A DNA stretch of 64,000 bases from Cranoglanis bouderius (lineage: Eukaryota; Chordata; Actinopteri; Siluriformes; Cranoglanididae), in assembly GCA_023630585.1 (NCBI GenBank), contig CM042560.1:11782001-11846000 (forward strand), given 5' to 3'. Positions within the stretch are counted from its first letter, which is position 1. Every line of letters begins with the position of its first letter. The translations under genes and the position numbers were made by a program. Shown piece by piece: positions 11,840 to 25,700 of the stretch. Under the pieces are notes generated by a model. That model was not told where the DNA came from, ran no database searches, and saw only the letters and a list, made by a program, of their open reading frames with translations.

Positions 11840-13740
11840 TACACATTGCAGTTTTATTAAGTGAGCAGTGAGGACATTCAGACTAATTTCTTAAAGGACA
11901 ACATTTCAAACACTGGTATCTAATGTGAATTAAGGCCTAATCTGGTTAAAAAATAAATTTAAAAAAAGCAGTGCCAAAAGACATTCTGCTTTTCAAAATA
12001 TGCATATGAATTTTAAAAAATGATTTAAAATTCATTTTACACTCAACTATCTCATATAGTCTTACGATAAAACAGTACAGCGTCTGAATTTGTTTTGGGG
12101 TTTTTTTCCCCCCTTTTTCTTGAAGGGTGCCAATTATTATGGTGTTAACTGTTTGTTACTCCTTTTTGGAGCATCTGCTTATTTTTGTGTTTGTTAATCT
12201 TATTTACTGTATATTATAGTTGTATTTATAAGTTTCGAAGTCTGTTGTAAAATCTTCTGACGGTAACTGCTTGCATATGCAACTTTGTTTTGAACAAAAA
12301 CATAAAACAAAGTTCAAAGTGTGGCTAAATGTTAATGACATTACCTAAGTATGTCGTAAAGTGATAACTATAATGCTAGACAAAGCTTTCAAAATTACAG
12401 GCAGTCGGCTTAAAGTTGAATTATGAAGTTATTTATAATATCCCTCTGTCATTTTGATAACGAAAAAAACAGATCACCCCTTACTTATAAACTAGATGAA
12501 CTAAACAAATTATGAATGACTGCAAGCCATGGTTTTAATAGCAAAGAAAACATTTTATCCTTAGTTTGAATAGCTGAATACGATAATACTGTAGAGAAAG
12601 CAGTGCTGCTGTGCCACTCAAAACAGAGTATTTCCAGTTTGCTTACTTTACACTAAAGAACAGGAAAGAAAATAGAGTCGAGACATGTATTATAACTCCA
12701 ATTAACACCAGTGCTTTATGTTTCCAAAGAAACTTTGGTAGCTTTGCAATGGAATTAAGTGCAAATGATGGATATTGTTGCATTAATCAGTTACCCACAT
12801 TTACTACCAATTAAAAAGCTGTCTCCTTTAAATTTTTGGCTACGTACCCAGTTAGAGCTCAGTGCATTTCAGATGGCTAAAGGTGCTAGTATGTTACTAG
12901 AAATAAGAGATAATTATGTAAAAGCACACCATAACCTTTTGGTTGCTCTCCTACATTCACATACAAACAAGCTGAAAAGAAAAAAAGTGGATGCCAAGAT
13001 GATATTTGCAGCACTGAGTAAGGTAACAGTGTAATTCAAAACCACAGTATATGGTAAATATCATATAACAATAAAAGAGGATTACAGCTGAATATTAATA
13101 TTTATGTACTGGGTGTTCATGCAGCATAGATTTCTTATTTGGACATATTTCTGGCACCAGGAATAACCACAGTAGAAGTGCCAGAGACAAACATACACAG
13201 AGCCTTTGAGATTTTATCAAAGAATAATCAAGTTAAATCATTTGGTATGATATACAGACAAAAACATTTCCTTCCATGTTTTAAAAAATAAAAATATATC
13301 TAATAAAGGTTCATGCCAAGGACATTGGCTTCACATTCAGCTAAACACAATATTAATCTTTTTAAAAAATACATAGAATCTTGAACATACAGCAGAGATC
13401 TGCAAAGGTGTTCACCATCACCTACTATATAGATAGCTTAAACCTCCATTGCATTTCACTCAAAGTATTGCACAGTGAAGCCTCATCATAAGGCTCATCA
13501 TGGTCAACTCTGTTATAAAAATAGTACAAGAACAACTAACACACCAAACAAATATTTTCTGACAGGCATCTTTAGAGACAACGTGCATATTCCAAAATCC
13601 ATGCTAAAGCAAAAACAAGTAAAAACTTGCGTCTTTGAGGCATGCATCCCAGTCATAGACAGTCTTCCGGTGAAAAAAAAAATGAAAGGAAAAATACTTT
13701 GGAGGAGAATGCACTCATAATCAACTCTTAGTCAACCTAT
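11840..13740 (-). other. dusp10 3' UTR candidate
   Basis: This AT-rich sequence downstream of the dusp10 stop has no recognised transposon over about 1.9 kb, in contrast with its surroundings. The first AATAAA on the minus strand after the stop is at 11858-11853 (TTTATT on +). ATTTA pentamers are frequent, as expected for an unstable immediate-early phosphatase mRNA. The extent is inferred; a weaker ATTAAA lies near 12537-12532. Confidence 0.4.
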
Positions 13741-16700
13741 CTATACAATGGTCTCTACTCCAATAAGCTTGGGTGTGAGTATGCGAGGAGTGATGCCATT
13801 ATTGAGATCTTCTTCAAACTCAAGGAGCTGGCCCATAAAGTTGAGGTTGGGTGAGATGATAGGCCTTCGCATCTTGACAAACTTGTAAGCATCTGTCATG
13901 GTCATCCAAGTGTGTTTCATCAGGTATGCAATGACAATAGTGGCAGACCGTGACACACCCGCCTGGCAGTGAATGAGCAGTCCCTTGCCTGCCTGGTGAG
14001 CTTCTTCTGTTGATGCAGATGAAAAGACAACCGTTTAAAAACTAGACCAAGCATTGCTTATCATTGAATCGCTGCTTGGATTGTAGTATGGGGGGTTTGT
14101 GGGGGGATGTCAAAAAATGACATCATTTTTTAGAGGGTATTTGGGGACAAAATTAAATATGTAATTATTACATTATGAAATAATTAATCTTAGGAACTGT
14201 CCACTCTTTAACTAAACCAGGGGTTACCAAACTAGAGGCCATGACCGAAAAGAACAATCTCCTCTTTTGTTTCATTAATTTGTTTTACAAATATATATTA
14301 GAAATTTTGAAGAGTGCTTGTATACTAGTAACTTGAAATTCAAAGAAGCAACATTTAAAGTAATAGTGTATATGCTATTTTAGTTACTTTAGTTATAGTT
14401 ATTTTAGTTGCTGAAGAGTAGTTCAGCAATAAACATAGACAAATTCATCTACAGTTGCAATCAAAATTATTCAACCCCTATTGCAAATCAGGTTTATTGT
14501 CAAAATTTACAGACTTTCGGCTGTTTGCAATGAACAAATCAAACAAAAGCAATTGAAATAGCTCAACACAAAGAATGCTTCAAGTGGTTTCCCCAAATTC
14601 AACTGAAAATGCAACTTATAAACACTTCTCCATTCTCAAAATTATTCAACCCCTTCATGGCAAGCATCTTTAGTAGTAGTAGAGCACCCTGTTGCTGTTA
14701 TGACCTGCTGCAAACGAAATGCATAGCCAAACACCAGCTTCTGGCAGCGTTCCTGAGGAATCTTAGCCCATTCCTCATGAGCAATGGCCTCCAGTTCAGT
14801 AATATTCTTGGGCTTGCGTGCTATAACCACCTTCTTCAAATCCCACCAGAGATTTTCTATGAGGTTCAAGTCAGGTGACTGTGATGGCCCTGTAGAATCT
14901 TCCAGGACTTCTTCTGCAACCATGCCTTGGTGGAATTTGAGGTATGCTTGGGATCATTGTCCTGTTGGAAGGCCCAATGACGCCCAAGCTTCAGCTTGCT
15001 CACAGACGGAATGATGTTTTCTCCTAGGATTTCTTGACACTTCAGTGAATCCATCTTGCCTTCCACACGCTGCAGGTTTCGAGTGCCAGAGGATGCAAAG
15101 CAGCCCTAGAGCATCACTGAGCCACCACCATGCTGGACTGTGGGCAGAGTGTTCTTTTCAGCGTATGTCTTCCTCCAGACATACCACTGATCCATCATGC
15201 CAAAAAGTTCCCGTTTAGTTTCATCGCTCCACAGAACTTAATCCCAAAATGTCTGTGGCTTATTTATATGATTTTGAGCATATTTGAGCCGGGTTTTCTT
15301 GTGCTTTTGGGTCAGTAGTGGTGTACGTCTTGGAGTTCTGGCATGGAAACCTTTTGCGTTTAGTACGTGCCTTACTGTGCTCACTGAAACCTCGGTGCCT
15401 GTTGCCACCAAGTCTTGCTGCAGGTCTTTTGCAATCACTAAAGGGTTTTTCACAACCTGCCTTCTCAGAAATCTGATTGCAGCCATTGATAGCTTCCTTT
15501 TTCTGCCCCGTCCAGGTAGTGTAACCACTGTTCCCTTAACTTTGAACTTGCGAACTATGCTTTCAACGGTGTCTCTAGGAACATTCAGTGCCTTCGCTAT
15601 CTTTTTGTATCCTGTTCCTTGTTTTATGAAGGGCAATGATCTCTTCTCTTAACTTTTTGGACCTAATTCTTTTCTAATTCTTTTGACTTAGCCATATTTC
15701 TAACATCTAGTCAAACGTGACACTCAACAAACCCCTAGCCAGTTCAGGTATTTCATGTGTTCCAGCTCAAGCACACCTCGTGCAACTAATGAAGCCCTTG
15801 ATTAGTTGCATCAGGGGTGCTTGAGACAACACCTGTTTTGCATATTTGTGCTGTTGTGAGGAATTCTATTCAGGGGGTTAAATAATTTTGAGACTGGAGA
15901 AATCATTATAAGTTGCATTTTCAGTTGAATTTGGGGAAACCACTTGAAGCATTCTTTATGTTGAGCTATTTCAATTGCTTTAGTTTGATTTGTTCATTGC
16001 AAACAGCTGAAAGTCTGTAAATTTTCACAATAAACCTGACTTGCAATGGGGTTTGAATAATTTTGGTTGCAACTGTACCTCTGCTAAACAAAATAGCACT
16101 GAGTCTCAAATTGCTTACTTACATGCTATCCTAGACTAACTGCATAGAGTTTACTACCACTAACTGATTACAATTACTGTTTGAATTTTAAAAATCTCTC
16201 ATGTCACCTTCACACCTACCAAAAGGTTTGTTTTGTGTACCAGTCTTCTGGATTTTCTAGATTAGTAAATATTTTTTAATGTAATTTCAGATGCAGATCA
16301 TGACAACAATCACAATGACAGCAGAAAATTTTAAAGAGAGACAGAGCTTGCCAGTGTGTTGAACATTGCTGTGCATGAAATCTCTGTACATTTTACAGTT
16401 CACCTTGGAAACCTGATTTAATACTGGGATGTTTTGGCTCTGATGTGCCGTCTAGTGAATGCCCCTTTAAATCCTTTAATACTCCTTTGTTTTTTAGTCA
16501 CTTACATCACACATACAGTGCCTACAGAAAATCATCATACCCCTTTGAAATAGTCACTTTTTTTGTCTTACAGCCTGAAATCAAAAACAATTAAAAAATA
16601 TATTTTTTGTTCCAGCTTTATTTACACATTCTGCCTTACAACATTCAAATAACATAAACAGGCAAGGTGTCGAGGGTTGTAATGTGTAAATACAGCTGGC

Positions 16701-19700
16701 AAAAGTTAGACTTAATTTATTTTAATTTCAATCATGTAATGTGACAAAAGGTAAGGATTTTGACAGGGTATGGTGATTTTCTATAGGCATTGTACATATG
16801 TTACTAACATAAAAATGTTCAAATGTTACAATAGTTCTAAATTATAAATCTGGATTTTTTTTTTCTTTAAAAACAGTAAAGTGGTCAAGGCTTAGGGTCG
16901 TAATTCATAATGGTCATTTTGGGGTCCTTTGCACTACTTTATTTTGTGCTGAGGGAGGAGCTCAGAGGAGATGGTGTCTCAAATAGAGATGTTTGCTTGG
17001 TCCAAGTACCTCTTTCTGCATTCTGGAGCTTGGGGTGAAGTTACACATTGGGGTGTAATGTCAACATATAATTCAAAAATGTGAATCAGAATACACAGAT
17101 GTGGATCTTTATCAGCTTCAATCCTTCAGTTGAGTAACTTGCACATTTTTGCTAAAAGTGTGCATCAGGACATTCAGCAGGATCCAAAAATTCATGGGAG
17201 CTTGCAGTCAGATATGAAGTTTATGGGACAAAAAGACCATGGTGATTAACATGTTAGCAAATTGGACCCTTGCACATCATTTATTCATTCTTCTTTATTA
17301 ACTGTTTTAACATGCTCAAGAATGTTTTGGCCCAATTGTATTCATTAGAAAAGATCACAGATAGCTACAAACAAAAATAACTATGATAGTGGGTGGGATT
17401 GCTCAAAGGTCTAGGTGTAGAGGGGAGAACCATCTCATTGTCAGAAAACCTCCTCTGTGTTCTGGGCTGCAGTGGTGGCACCAATGTGGTCCCTGGTGCA
17501 TCCTGCGTAGCTCATTCCCAGCACAGATACGTGTGTAAGGGCAGTCTGTTGTGTCTGTATGTTTTGCTTGCATCTCAGACATAAGGAGGCAATCAATTAA
17601 TACTTCATGGGCCTATGTGTAGCCTTCCAGTAGCCTGTGCGCCAGTATATTGCTGATACACTTGATCTGAAGCACAGGGTTTCTACATCAGCTCTTTAAG
17701 CACATCACAGCTTCAACATGCTCTAAAATGTGCACTTGTGTGGGTAGATATACCACAAAATGGATTATGCACTTGTCCAGCTATATTGGATTGAACGTTA
17801 TTTCACCAAGGAAGCCTTAATACTAGCCTGTAGGGCATTAATTTCCACTGCTGTGCTGTGCTCCTGCTTTGCACAGTCTTTAGTCTGAGTTAATGATGAG
17901 ATATCAGCACTCTCTTCTGAACTGAGCCTCATCTTCAGAGAATGAGACGCAGCCACAGATAGCACATCAGCATCTGTCTTTGTCTGTGAAGAGGCTGTAC
18001 TATGCTCCCTCAAGTTCTGTACTTCAGTAACTGTTGCATTTCTGCTTACAGCTCTTGCATTTCACAGCTTTAGTTCCTGCTGCTGCTATGCAGTTAAAGA
18101 GATTACGTTTTTTCCCTAGCAGTATCTGTAGCCATGTTTGCTGTTGGCTTTGTAGCATCAGAAAAGGTCATTATACAGTAAGCGTTGGTCACAGATATTC
18201 ATGTCGCAAATAATTTGGGCATTGACCAGGTCATTTGTCCGACTCCTTCAGGGTTTGTTTGTTTTTTGTTTTTTTCTTAATATACCATCCAAATACTTTT
18301 TTCCCCCTATCAGTTTTGTTTTTTTTAAACACATCTTTGTTTATGCATATGAATACATACTTTGAAGTGGATATGTGCTCTGGAAGTAGAAAAAAGTTTG
18401 GAATCACTCAGAACATTTCACATTTTCCATGAAAACTCATACTTTTATTCATTAAATGAGTTGCAAAATGAATAGAGAATATAGTCAAGACATTGACAAG
18501 GTTAGAAATAATGATTTACGCTTGGAATTACATTTTAGTGATTCAAACTTTGTGTATCAAAGCAGTTACAGTCTTGCAGATCTTTGGCGTTCTAGCTGTC
18601 AGTTTGTTGAGGAATCTGAATCAATTTCACTCCATGCTTCCTGAAGCACCTCCTACAACTTGGCTGGGCACTTTTTCATACCATCTGGTCAAGCTGCTCC
18701 CACCACAACAGAGTTGAGATCTGGTGATTGCATTGGCCAATCCTTTACATACAGAATACCAGCTGACTGCTTCTTCCCTAAATAGGTATTGCATAATTTG
18801 GAGCAATGCTTTGGGTCATTGTTCTATAGGATGAAATTGGCTCCAATCAAGTGCCATCCACAGGGTATGGCATGGCGTTGCAAAATGGAGTGATAACCTT
18901 CCTTGTTCAAGATTCCTTATACCCTGTGCAAATTTCCCACTTTACCAGTACCAAAGCACCCCCAGACCATCACATTACCTCCACCATGCTTGACAGACAG
19001 TGTCAAGCACTCCTCCAGCATCTTTTCATTTGTTCTGCAACTTACAAATGTTCTTCTCTGTGATCCAAACATCTCAAACTTACATTTATCTGTCCATAAC
19101 ACTTTTTTCCCCCAATCATCCTCTGTGTCTGTGTTCTTTTGCCCATTTTAACCATTTCCATTTATCAGCCAGTTGCAGATATTGCTTTTTCTTTGGAACT
19201 CGTTCTATAATGCCAGCATCCCAGAGTCGCCTCTTCGCTGTTGAAGATGAGACTGCTGTTTTGCAGGTATTATTTAATAAAGCTGCTAACTGAGAACTCA
19301 AGTGGGGAATCACACTTCTTTTTCTGTTCTGGTTAGAATAAGTTTGCGCTGGTCTTTGAAGGGAGTAGTACACATTTTTGTAAACAAAAGCTGCTGATTC
19401 CAGCTATAATTGTCATTTATAACATTAACAATGTCTAGACTGTATTTCTGATCACGCTATAGTTATTTTCCGGACGGAACGTGATTTTCTTTAAAAAACA
19501 AGGCAATTTCTGTGTGATTCCAAACTTTTGAATGGTAGTTTATATTAAAAAACAAAAACAAAAGTGTCCAAATACTTATCTCTCCTCACTGTATCTAAGG
19601 TTTGGAGTATGGAAAAGCTGGCACACTGTATGGTCTCGCTGACTTAAACTTCATAATGACTGGACTAGAGAATCACTACATTGCTGAAATGTCATTTGAA

Positions 19701-22700
19701 TCATCTTTGATCGTCTAAGGTTTGATTATTAGATTACTGTGTTCAAGGTATTACCAGTGAATTTATTGATAAAATCAGAAGGCAGTTACCATACCTATAA
19801 ATTCAAATGCTTCTTCAAAGTACTGACGTAGGTTCTGCTTGTTGCTGTCGGTGGCAGGTAAGCGTTTATACTTGAACATCCCTAGGTCATAGAGGTATAG
19901 TGGGAGGTGCGTGGTAACATTGAGAATGTATCCAATGTTCAACCTTTGCATTTGGTCAAGGTCCTGTGCATCATGCTCGTTGCCCAGGTACAAGAAGGGC
20001 AGAATAGTTGTCAGCTCAGCATTCTCAATATCAGGGCTGGAGGGCAGCAAGTGAGGTAGTGCCCCAGACAGGGCAACAGCTGCACCAGCATCGTGACCCT
20101 CTTGAAGTTGTAGGGCGCTCTCACATAAATCCTCATGGCCATGTCTGAAACTGGAGAAGCCACCTGTAAGGGACACATACACACATGGAATACTAGTAAT
20201 GGCATTAATGTCATTAGCTCAACCTCAATGGTTCTCTACCTTCTCTTCCATACTTAACCACTTCCTCCCCTTCCTGCACATCCTCTTACTGCTGACTTCA
20301 TGATGCACTTTGCTCAGAAAGTCACTGACTGTAACTTGACTCACTTGACCCAATACCATCCACACTTCTCCAGATAATCTCCATCAACCTCTCTGAATGT
20401 GACCACTAGGATCAATACATCTTATCAGTTGGTCTGGTTCCTTCCATCTTCAAGTCTGCTCGAGTCACACCTCTGCTTCATAAGTCCACACTCTACTCAC
20501 TAATGTTTCTAACTACAGACCTGTTTTCCTCCTTTCATTTCTATCCAAGTCCCAAAAATGTGCAATGCTCAGACACCTGTCTTCATATCTTCAACCAAAA
20601 TAAGTAGTAGTAGTGCCAACCAGTCTGGTTCTATGGAAATGGCCCTCCTTGCAGTAACTGAAGCTTTACACAATTCTTCTGTTCTCCTATCACTGACTCT
20701 ATGAATCAGCAGATCCTCACTTCTACTCTTATTTTTCTCTTATTTCCTTCTAACATGTTAGGTTCTATAACAGAAATTCTTAACCAAAACAGATCTCAAT
20801 TGAAGCATATAAAAAAATAAATAAAAGTACCCAAAGTCCCAACTTTGACCCGCTGAGTGCACTTAGTTACTACCACCCCTTCGTAAGTTGCTTTGCATTT
20901 GATGAGTGAGGAATGCAGTTATGGTCCAGCTAAGTTGTGAACAATCTCCAGCAGGAACAACTCCACCAGTTGAAGGTATCAAAAAAAAAAAAAAAAAAAA
21001 AAAAAAACCAGTCTGCACACACAATTACTACAATGCTCAGCTTTTACAGAAAACTGCTTTATCTCTATTACAACAAAGTCCTGGCATCCCTGATATGCTT
21101 CAGGATTGACTGCTGTCTCATGGTTCTGCTCCTCTTGTGTCAATTTAGCAACATCAGCTGTGGAATCAATGCCTAGTTCAGTCTTAGCAGTTTGAGGGCT
21201 TAATTCAGCTGGAGGACAAACTTTGTGGCATGTGGGCTTAGCTCTGTTGTTATCTTCTCATGATGCACTGGGGAACCTGAAGGTGGTTGGCAGCTCTCCT
21301 GCACAACAGGTGCACTGATAGCATCCTCTCTAAGAGTTTTCAAAACACAGACATCTGCCTCAATGGTTAACAATTGATTAAAAAGCTGGAATATTGGTAG
21401 GAACCCTCAGGGTAGAAGATCTTGACGGAGAGTACACTGAGGTCCTTCACCCTTTTATGGCCCAGCTCCATAAACAGGACTATCTGCAATTCTCTTTATC
21501 ACACTGTGACTGGTATGTTCCCATCTATCAGCATATTTATGCTTCAGTCTGATTCCTGATTAAAACCCTGTCTCCTGGATAAAGCTCAGCAGCTCTAATA
21601 CTTGCATCAAATCTCGCTTTGATATTCAGTCCCATTTTGTGGGAATTCTTGGCTGCAACAGAGTAACTCTCCAGAAGGTGCTGTCGTAGCTGCTTAACAT
21701 AGTATGAATGGCTTCCTTACCTTCCCTGCAGGACTGGTACCAAGGATGAGGTCAACTGGCAACATAGGTTGTCTGCCAAACATGAATTTATATGGTGAAA
21801 TTCTGGTATAATTCTGGTATTCTGGCTCTGGATAAGGGCGTCTGCCAAATGCCATAAACGTAATGTAAATGGTACTGTCATGTGTTGTGCGATTATATGC
21901 ATGAACAAGGGGTTGACAACATCTCCGGTGGTACTTTTGGTCAGTGGTCATTCCACCCTAGAGTTTCAAGCATACTCAGGAGTGTTCTGTTGAGCCTCTC
22001 AACAGGGTTACCACAGGGATAATATGGTGAATTTCTCACCTTTTCTGCTCCAATCAATGAAAACAGCTCTTTAATAGTCTGTGACTCTCCTCTCTCCTCT
22101 GATCACAGTAGACAACTAGGAAACCTATAGCACAAAATGAAATTCTCCCAAAGTGCTTGTGCTCAATTTGTGATCAAATTTGTAAAGTAAAGTAAAGTAA
22201 AATAATGACTATTACATGGCAAATGTCTCAGCTGTCTGGTTTGAGGGAAAGACAGTCCAAGACAATTAAGCACCTTCATTAACTTGGATTCATGCTCCTC
22301 AAACGGATTACAAAAGACAGTCAGGTCATCCAGGAACAGCACTTAATTCAAATACAACTTTCACCTGAGAGTTGCCAGAATTTAGGTTCATTATGGAAAA
22401 ACATTTGTTACCACTAAGGGCAGAAATCTTTTCCTCTAAGCCAGGGCATAGACATCCTGTATGGCACACATGTCCAATTTTTAGTAATTAACACAGAGTC
22501 TGATTTTAACATTAACAGAGAGTCTGATTCAGCAGGGTGAATGGGTGACAACTCAGCAGAATAACTGCACATTCAAAGCTAGTGCTGAGGCTCGCCCACA
22601 GGAGCACCACTCTTCTCCACTTCATGATGCATCCACCAAGAAGCCTGTTGAAAGAGCTCTGGTTATAGCAGACTTTATCTTACAGCACATGATATTAGCT

Positions 22701-25700
22701 AGGCCTTTAGGGGCACCAGCAGCTTTATTTAGGTGCCACGACACTGGACATAGCAGGTAATCTTAGGATCTTAGATGAACATAGGTTTCCAGAAATAGTT
22801 ATTCACGTAGGGGCTAACGATATTCACCTTCATCAGTCAGAGTTTACTATAGTAATATTGTAGTGGTGTGTAAATAAGCGAAGGCAATGTCCAGTGCAGT
22901 AGTTCTGTAGTGCAGTAGTTAGTGTTCTGGCACCATCCCAATGCATTGTGGCGATGTAGCTTACAGCAGGTTATGGTCACTGAACTGTGGCGGAATAAGA
23001 CTACCACAGAAGCATGCACAACATCAGTATTTAGTAGTGATGACTTTCAATGACAAAATTGAAAATGTTATGCAAAAATTTCAGACTATTAATTTAAAGT
23101 CAGACAGCTTAATAACTAACCATATAGATGGTTAGAATGCTTTACTTCTCTTCAACAGACTGAACTAATTTCACTAATTTCCTCGTCAAAATCATCAACT
23201 TGTGTACTAGATCCCTTACATACACATTTCTTCAAACAGATACTACCAGAAACAATCAAAAATTACAAATAATCCATTCTTCGCTGAGCCCTGGCTATGT
23301 ACAGGTGCATCTCAATAAATTAGAATGTCGTGGAAAAGTTTATTTATTTCAGTAATTCAACTCAATTTGTGAAACTCGCGTATTAAATGAATTCAATGCA
23401 TACAGACTGAAGTAGTTTAGGTCTTTGGTTCTTTTAACTGATGATTTTGGCTCACATTTAACAAAAACCCACCAATTCACTATCTCAACAAATTAGAATA
23501 CTTCATAAGACCAATAAAAAAAAACATTTTTAGTGAATTGTTGGCCTTCTGGAAAGTATGTTCATTTACTGTACATGTACTCAATACTTGGTAGGGGCTC
23601 GTTTTGCTTTAATTACTGCCTCAATTCGGCATGGCATGGAGGTGATCAGTTTGTGGTACTGCTGAGGTGGTATGGAAGCCCAGGTTTCTTTGACAGTGGC
23701 CTTTAGCTCATCTGCATTTTTTGGTCTCTTGTTTCTCATTTTCCTCTTGACAATACCCCATAGATTCTCTATGGGGTTCAGGTCTGGTGAGTTTGCTGGC
23801 CAGTCAAGCACACCAACACCATGGTCATTTAACCAACTTTTGGTGCTTTTGACAGTGTGGGCAGGTGCCAAATCCTGCTGGAAAATGAAATCAGCATCTT
23901 CAAAATGCTGGTCAGCTGAAGGAAGCATGAAGTGCTCCAAAATTTCTTGGTAAACGGGTGCAGTGACTTTGGTTTTTAAAAAACACAATGGACCAACACC
24001 AGCAGATGACATTGCACCCCAAATCATCACAGACTGTGGAAACTGAACACTGGACTTCAAGCAACTTGGGCTATGAGCTTCTCCACCCTTCCTCCAGACT
24101 CTAGGACCTTGGTTTCCAAATGAAATACAAAACTTGCTGTCATCTGAAAAGAGGACTTTGGACCACTGGGCAACAGTCCAGTCTTCTTCTCCTTAGCCCA
24201 GGTAAGACGCCTCTGACGTTGTCTGTGGTTCAGGAGTGGCTTAACAAGAGGACTACGACAACTGTAGCCAAATTCCTTGGCACATCTGTGTGTGGTGGCT
24301 CTTGATGACTTGACCTCAGCCTCAGTCCATTCTTTGTGAAGTTCACTCAAATTCTTGAATCGATTTTGCTTGACAGTCCTCATAAGGCTGCGGTTCTCTC
24401 GGTTGGTTGTGCATCTTTTTCTTCCACACTTTATCCTTCCACTCAACTTTCTGTTAACATGCTTGGATACAGCACTCTGTGAACAGCCAGCTTCTTTGGC
24501 AATGAATGTTTGTGGTTTACCTAGTGAACCAAACTGAGAGACCATTTTGAAGGCTCAGGAAACCTTTGCAGGTGTTTTGAGTTGATTAGCTGATTGGCAT
24601 GTCACCATATTCTAATTTGTTGAGATAGTGAATTGGTGGGTTTTTGTTAAATGTGAGCCAAAATCATCACAATTAAAAGAACCAAAGACTTAAACTACTT
24701 CAATCTGTGTGCACTGAATTTATTTAATACATGAGTTTCACAATTTGAGCTGAATTACTGAAATAAATTAACTTTTCCACGACATTGTAATTTATTGAGA
24801 TGCACCTGTATATACCTAAATCCTTTAAACTAGCAGCTATCAAACCCCTGATTAAAACACCTGAGCGAGACCCTTGTGTGCTCTCCAGCTATAGGCCAAT
24901 ATCAAAGCTCTGCTTTATCTCCAAGAGCCTAGAAAATGGTTGTAGCACAGCAGTTATGCTCATACCTACATAGGAATAACATTTATTAAATGTATCAGGC
25001 AGGATTTAGGCCTCATTACAGCACTGGTTAAAGTGGTAAATGACCTACTACTGACCTCTGATCAGGGTTGTGTCTCCTTCCTCGTGTTGCTTGACCTTAG
25101 TGCAACTTTTGATACCAGTGATCATACTATTCTCCTTGACAGACTAAAAAATGTTGTTGGCATTACGGGAACGGCTCTCTTCTGGCTCAGGTCTTATTTG
25201 ACTGATCGTTATCAGTTTGTAGATATAAATGATGACTTCTCTATGCATACTAAGGTAAAGTTTGGTGTTCCACAAGGTTCTGTTTTAGGCCCACTGCTTT
25301 TTTTCTATATATGCTACCTCTGGGTCAAATTATTCATAAACATGGCATTAGCTTCCACTGTTATGCTGATGACACAGCATGATGACTCAGCAAAGCCAGA
25401 TGAGAGACGCCAGCTTAATAAGGTTGAGGAATGTAAAGGACACTGGATGCTGAGTCCTTCCTCCAAGGAAAGGCAGAAGTACTTCTAATAGAAGAACTAT
25501 TTCATGCTTTTGTTAACTCTACGTTGGATTATTGTAATGCCTTACTGTCTGGATGTTACAGTAGGTGCATAAACAAGATATGACCACATCACCCCTATCT
25601 TATCCACACTGCATTGGCTCCTAGTAAAATTTTGCATTGATTATGAAATACTGAATGGTCTTGCACCACCATACCTGAGTGAACGCCTGGTCTTTCATAA

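Noticed and set aside
17798..18013. Ser/Thr-rich 71-codon minus-strand frame in dusp10 intron 2 as a possible extra exon
   Set aside because: The exons on either side join in phase 1 to give the complete conserved phosphatase domain, leaving no room for an added segment.
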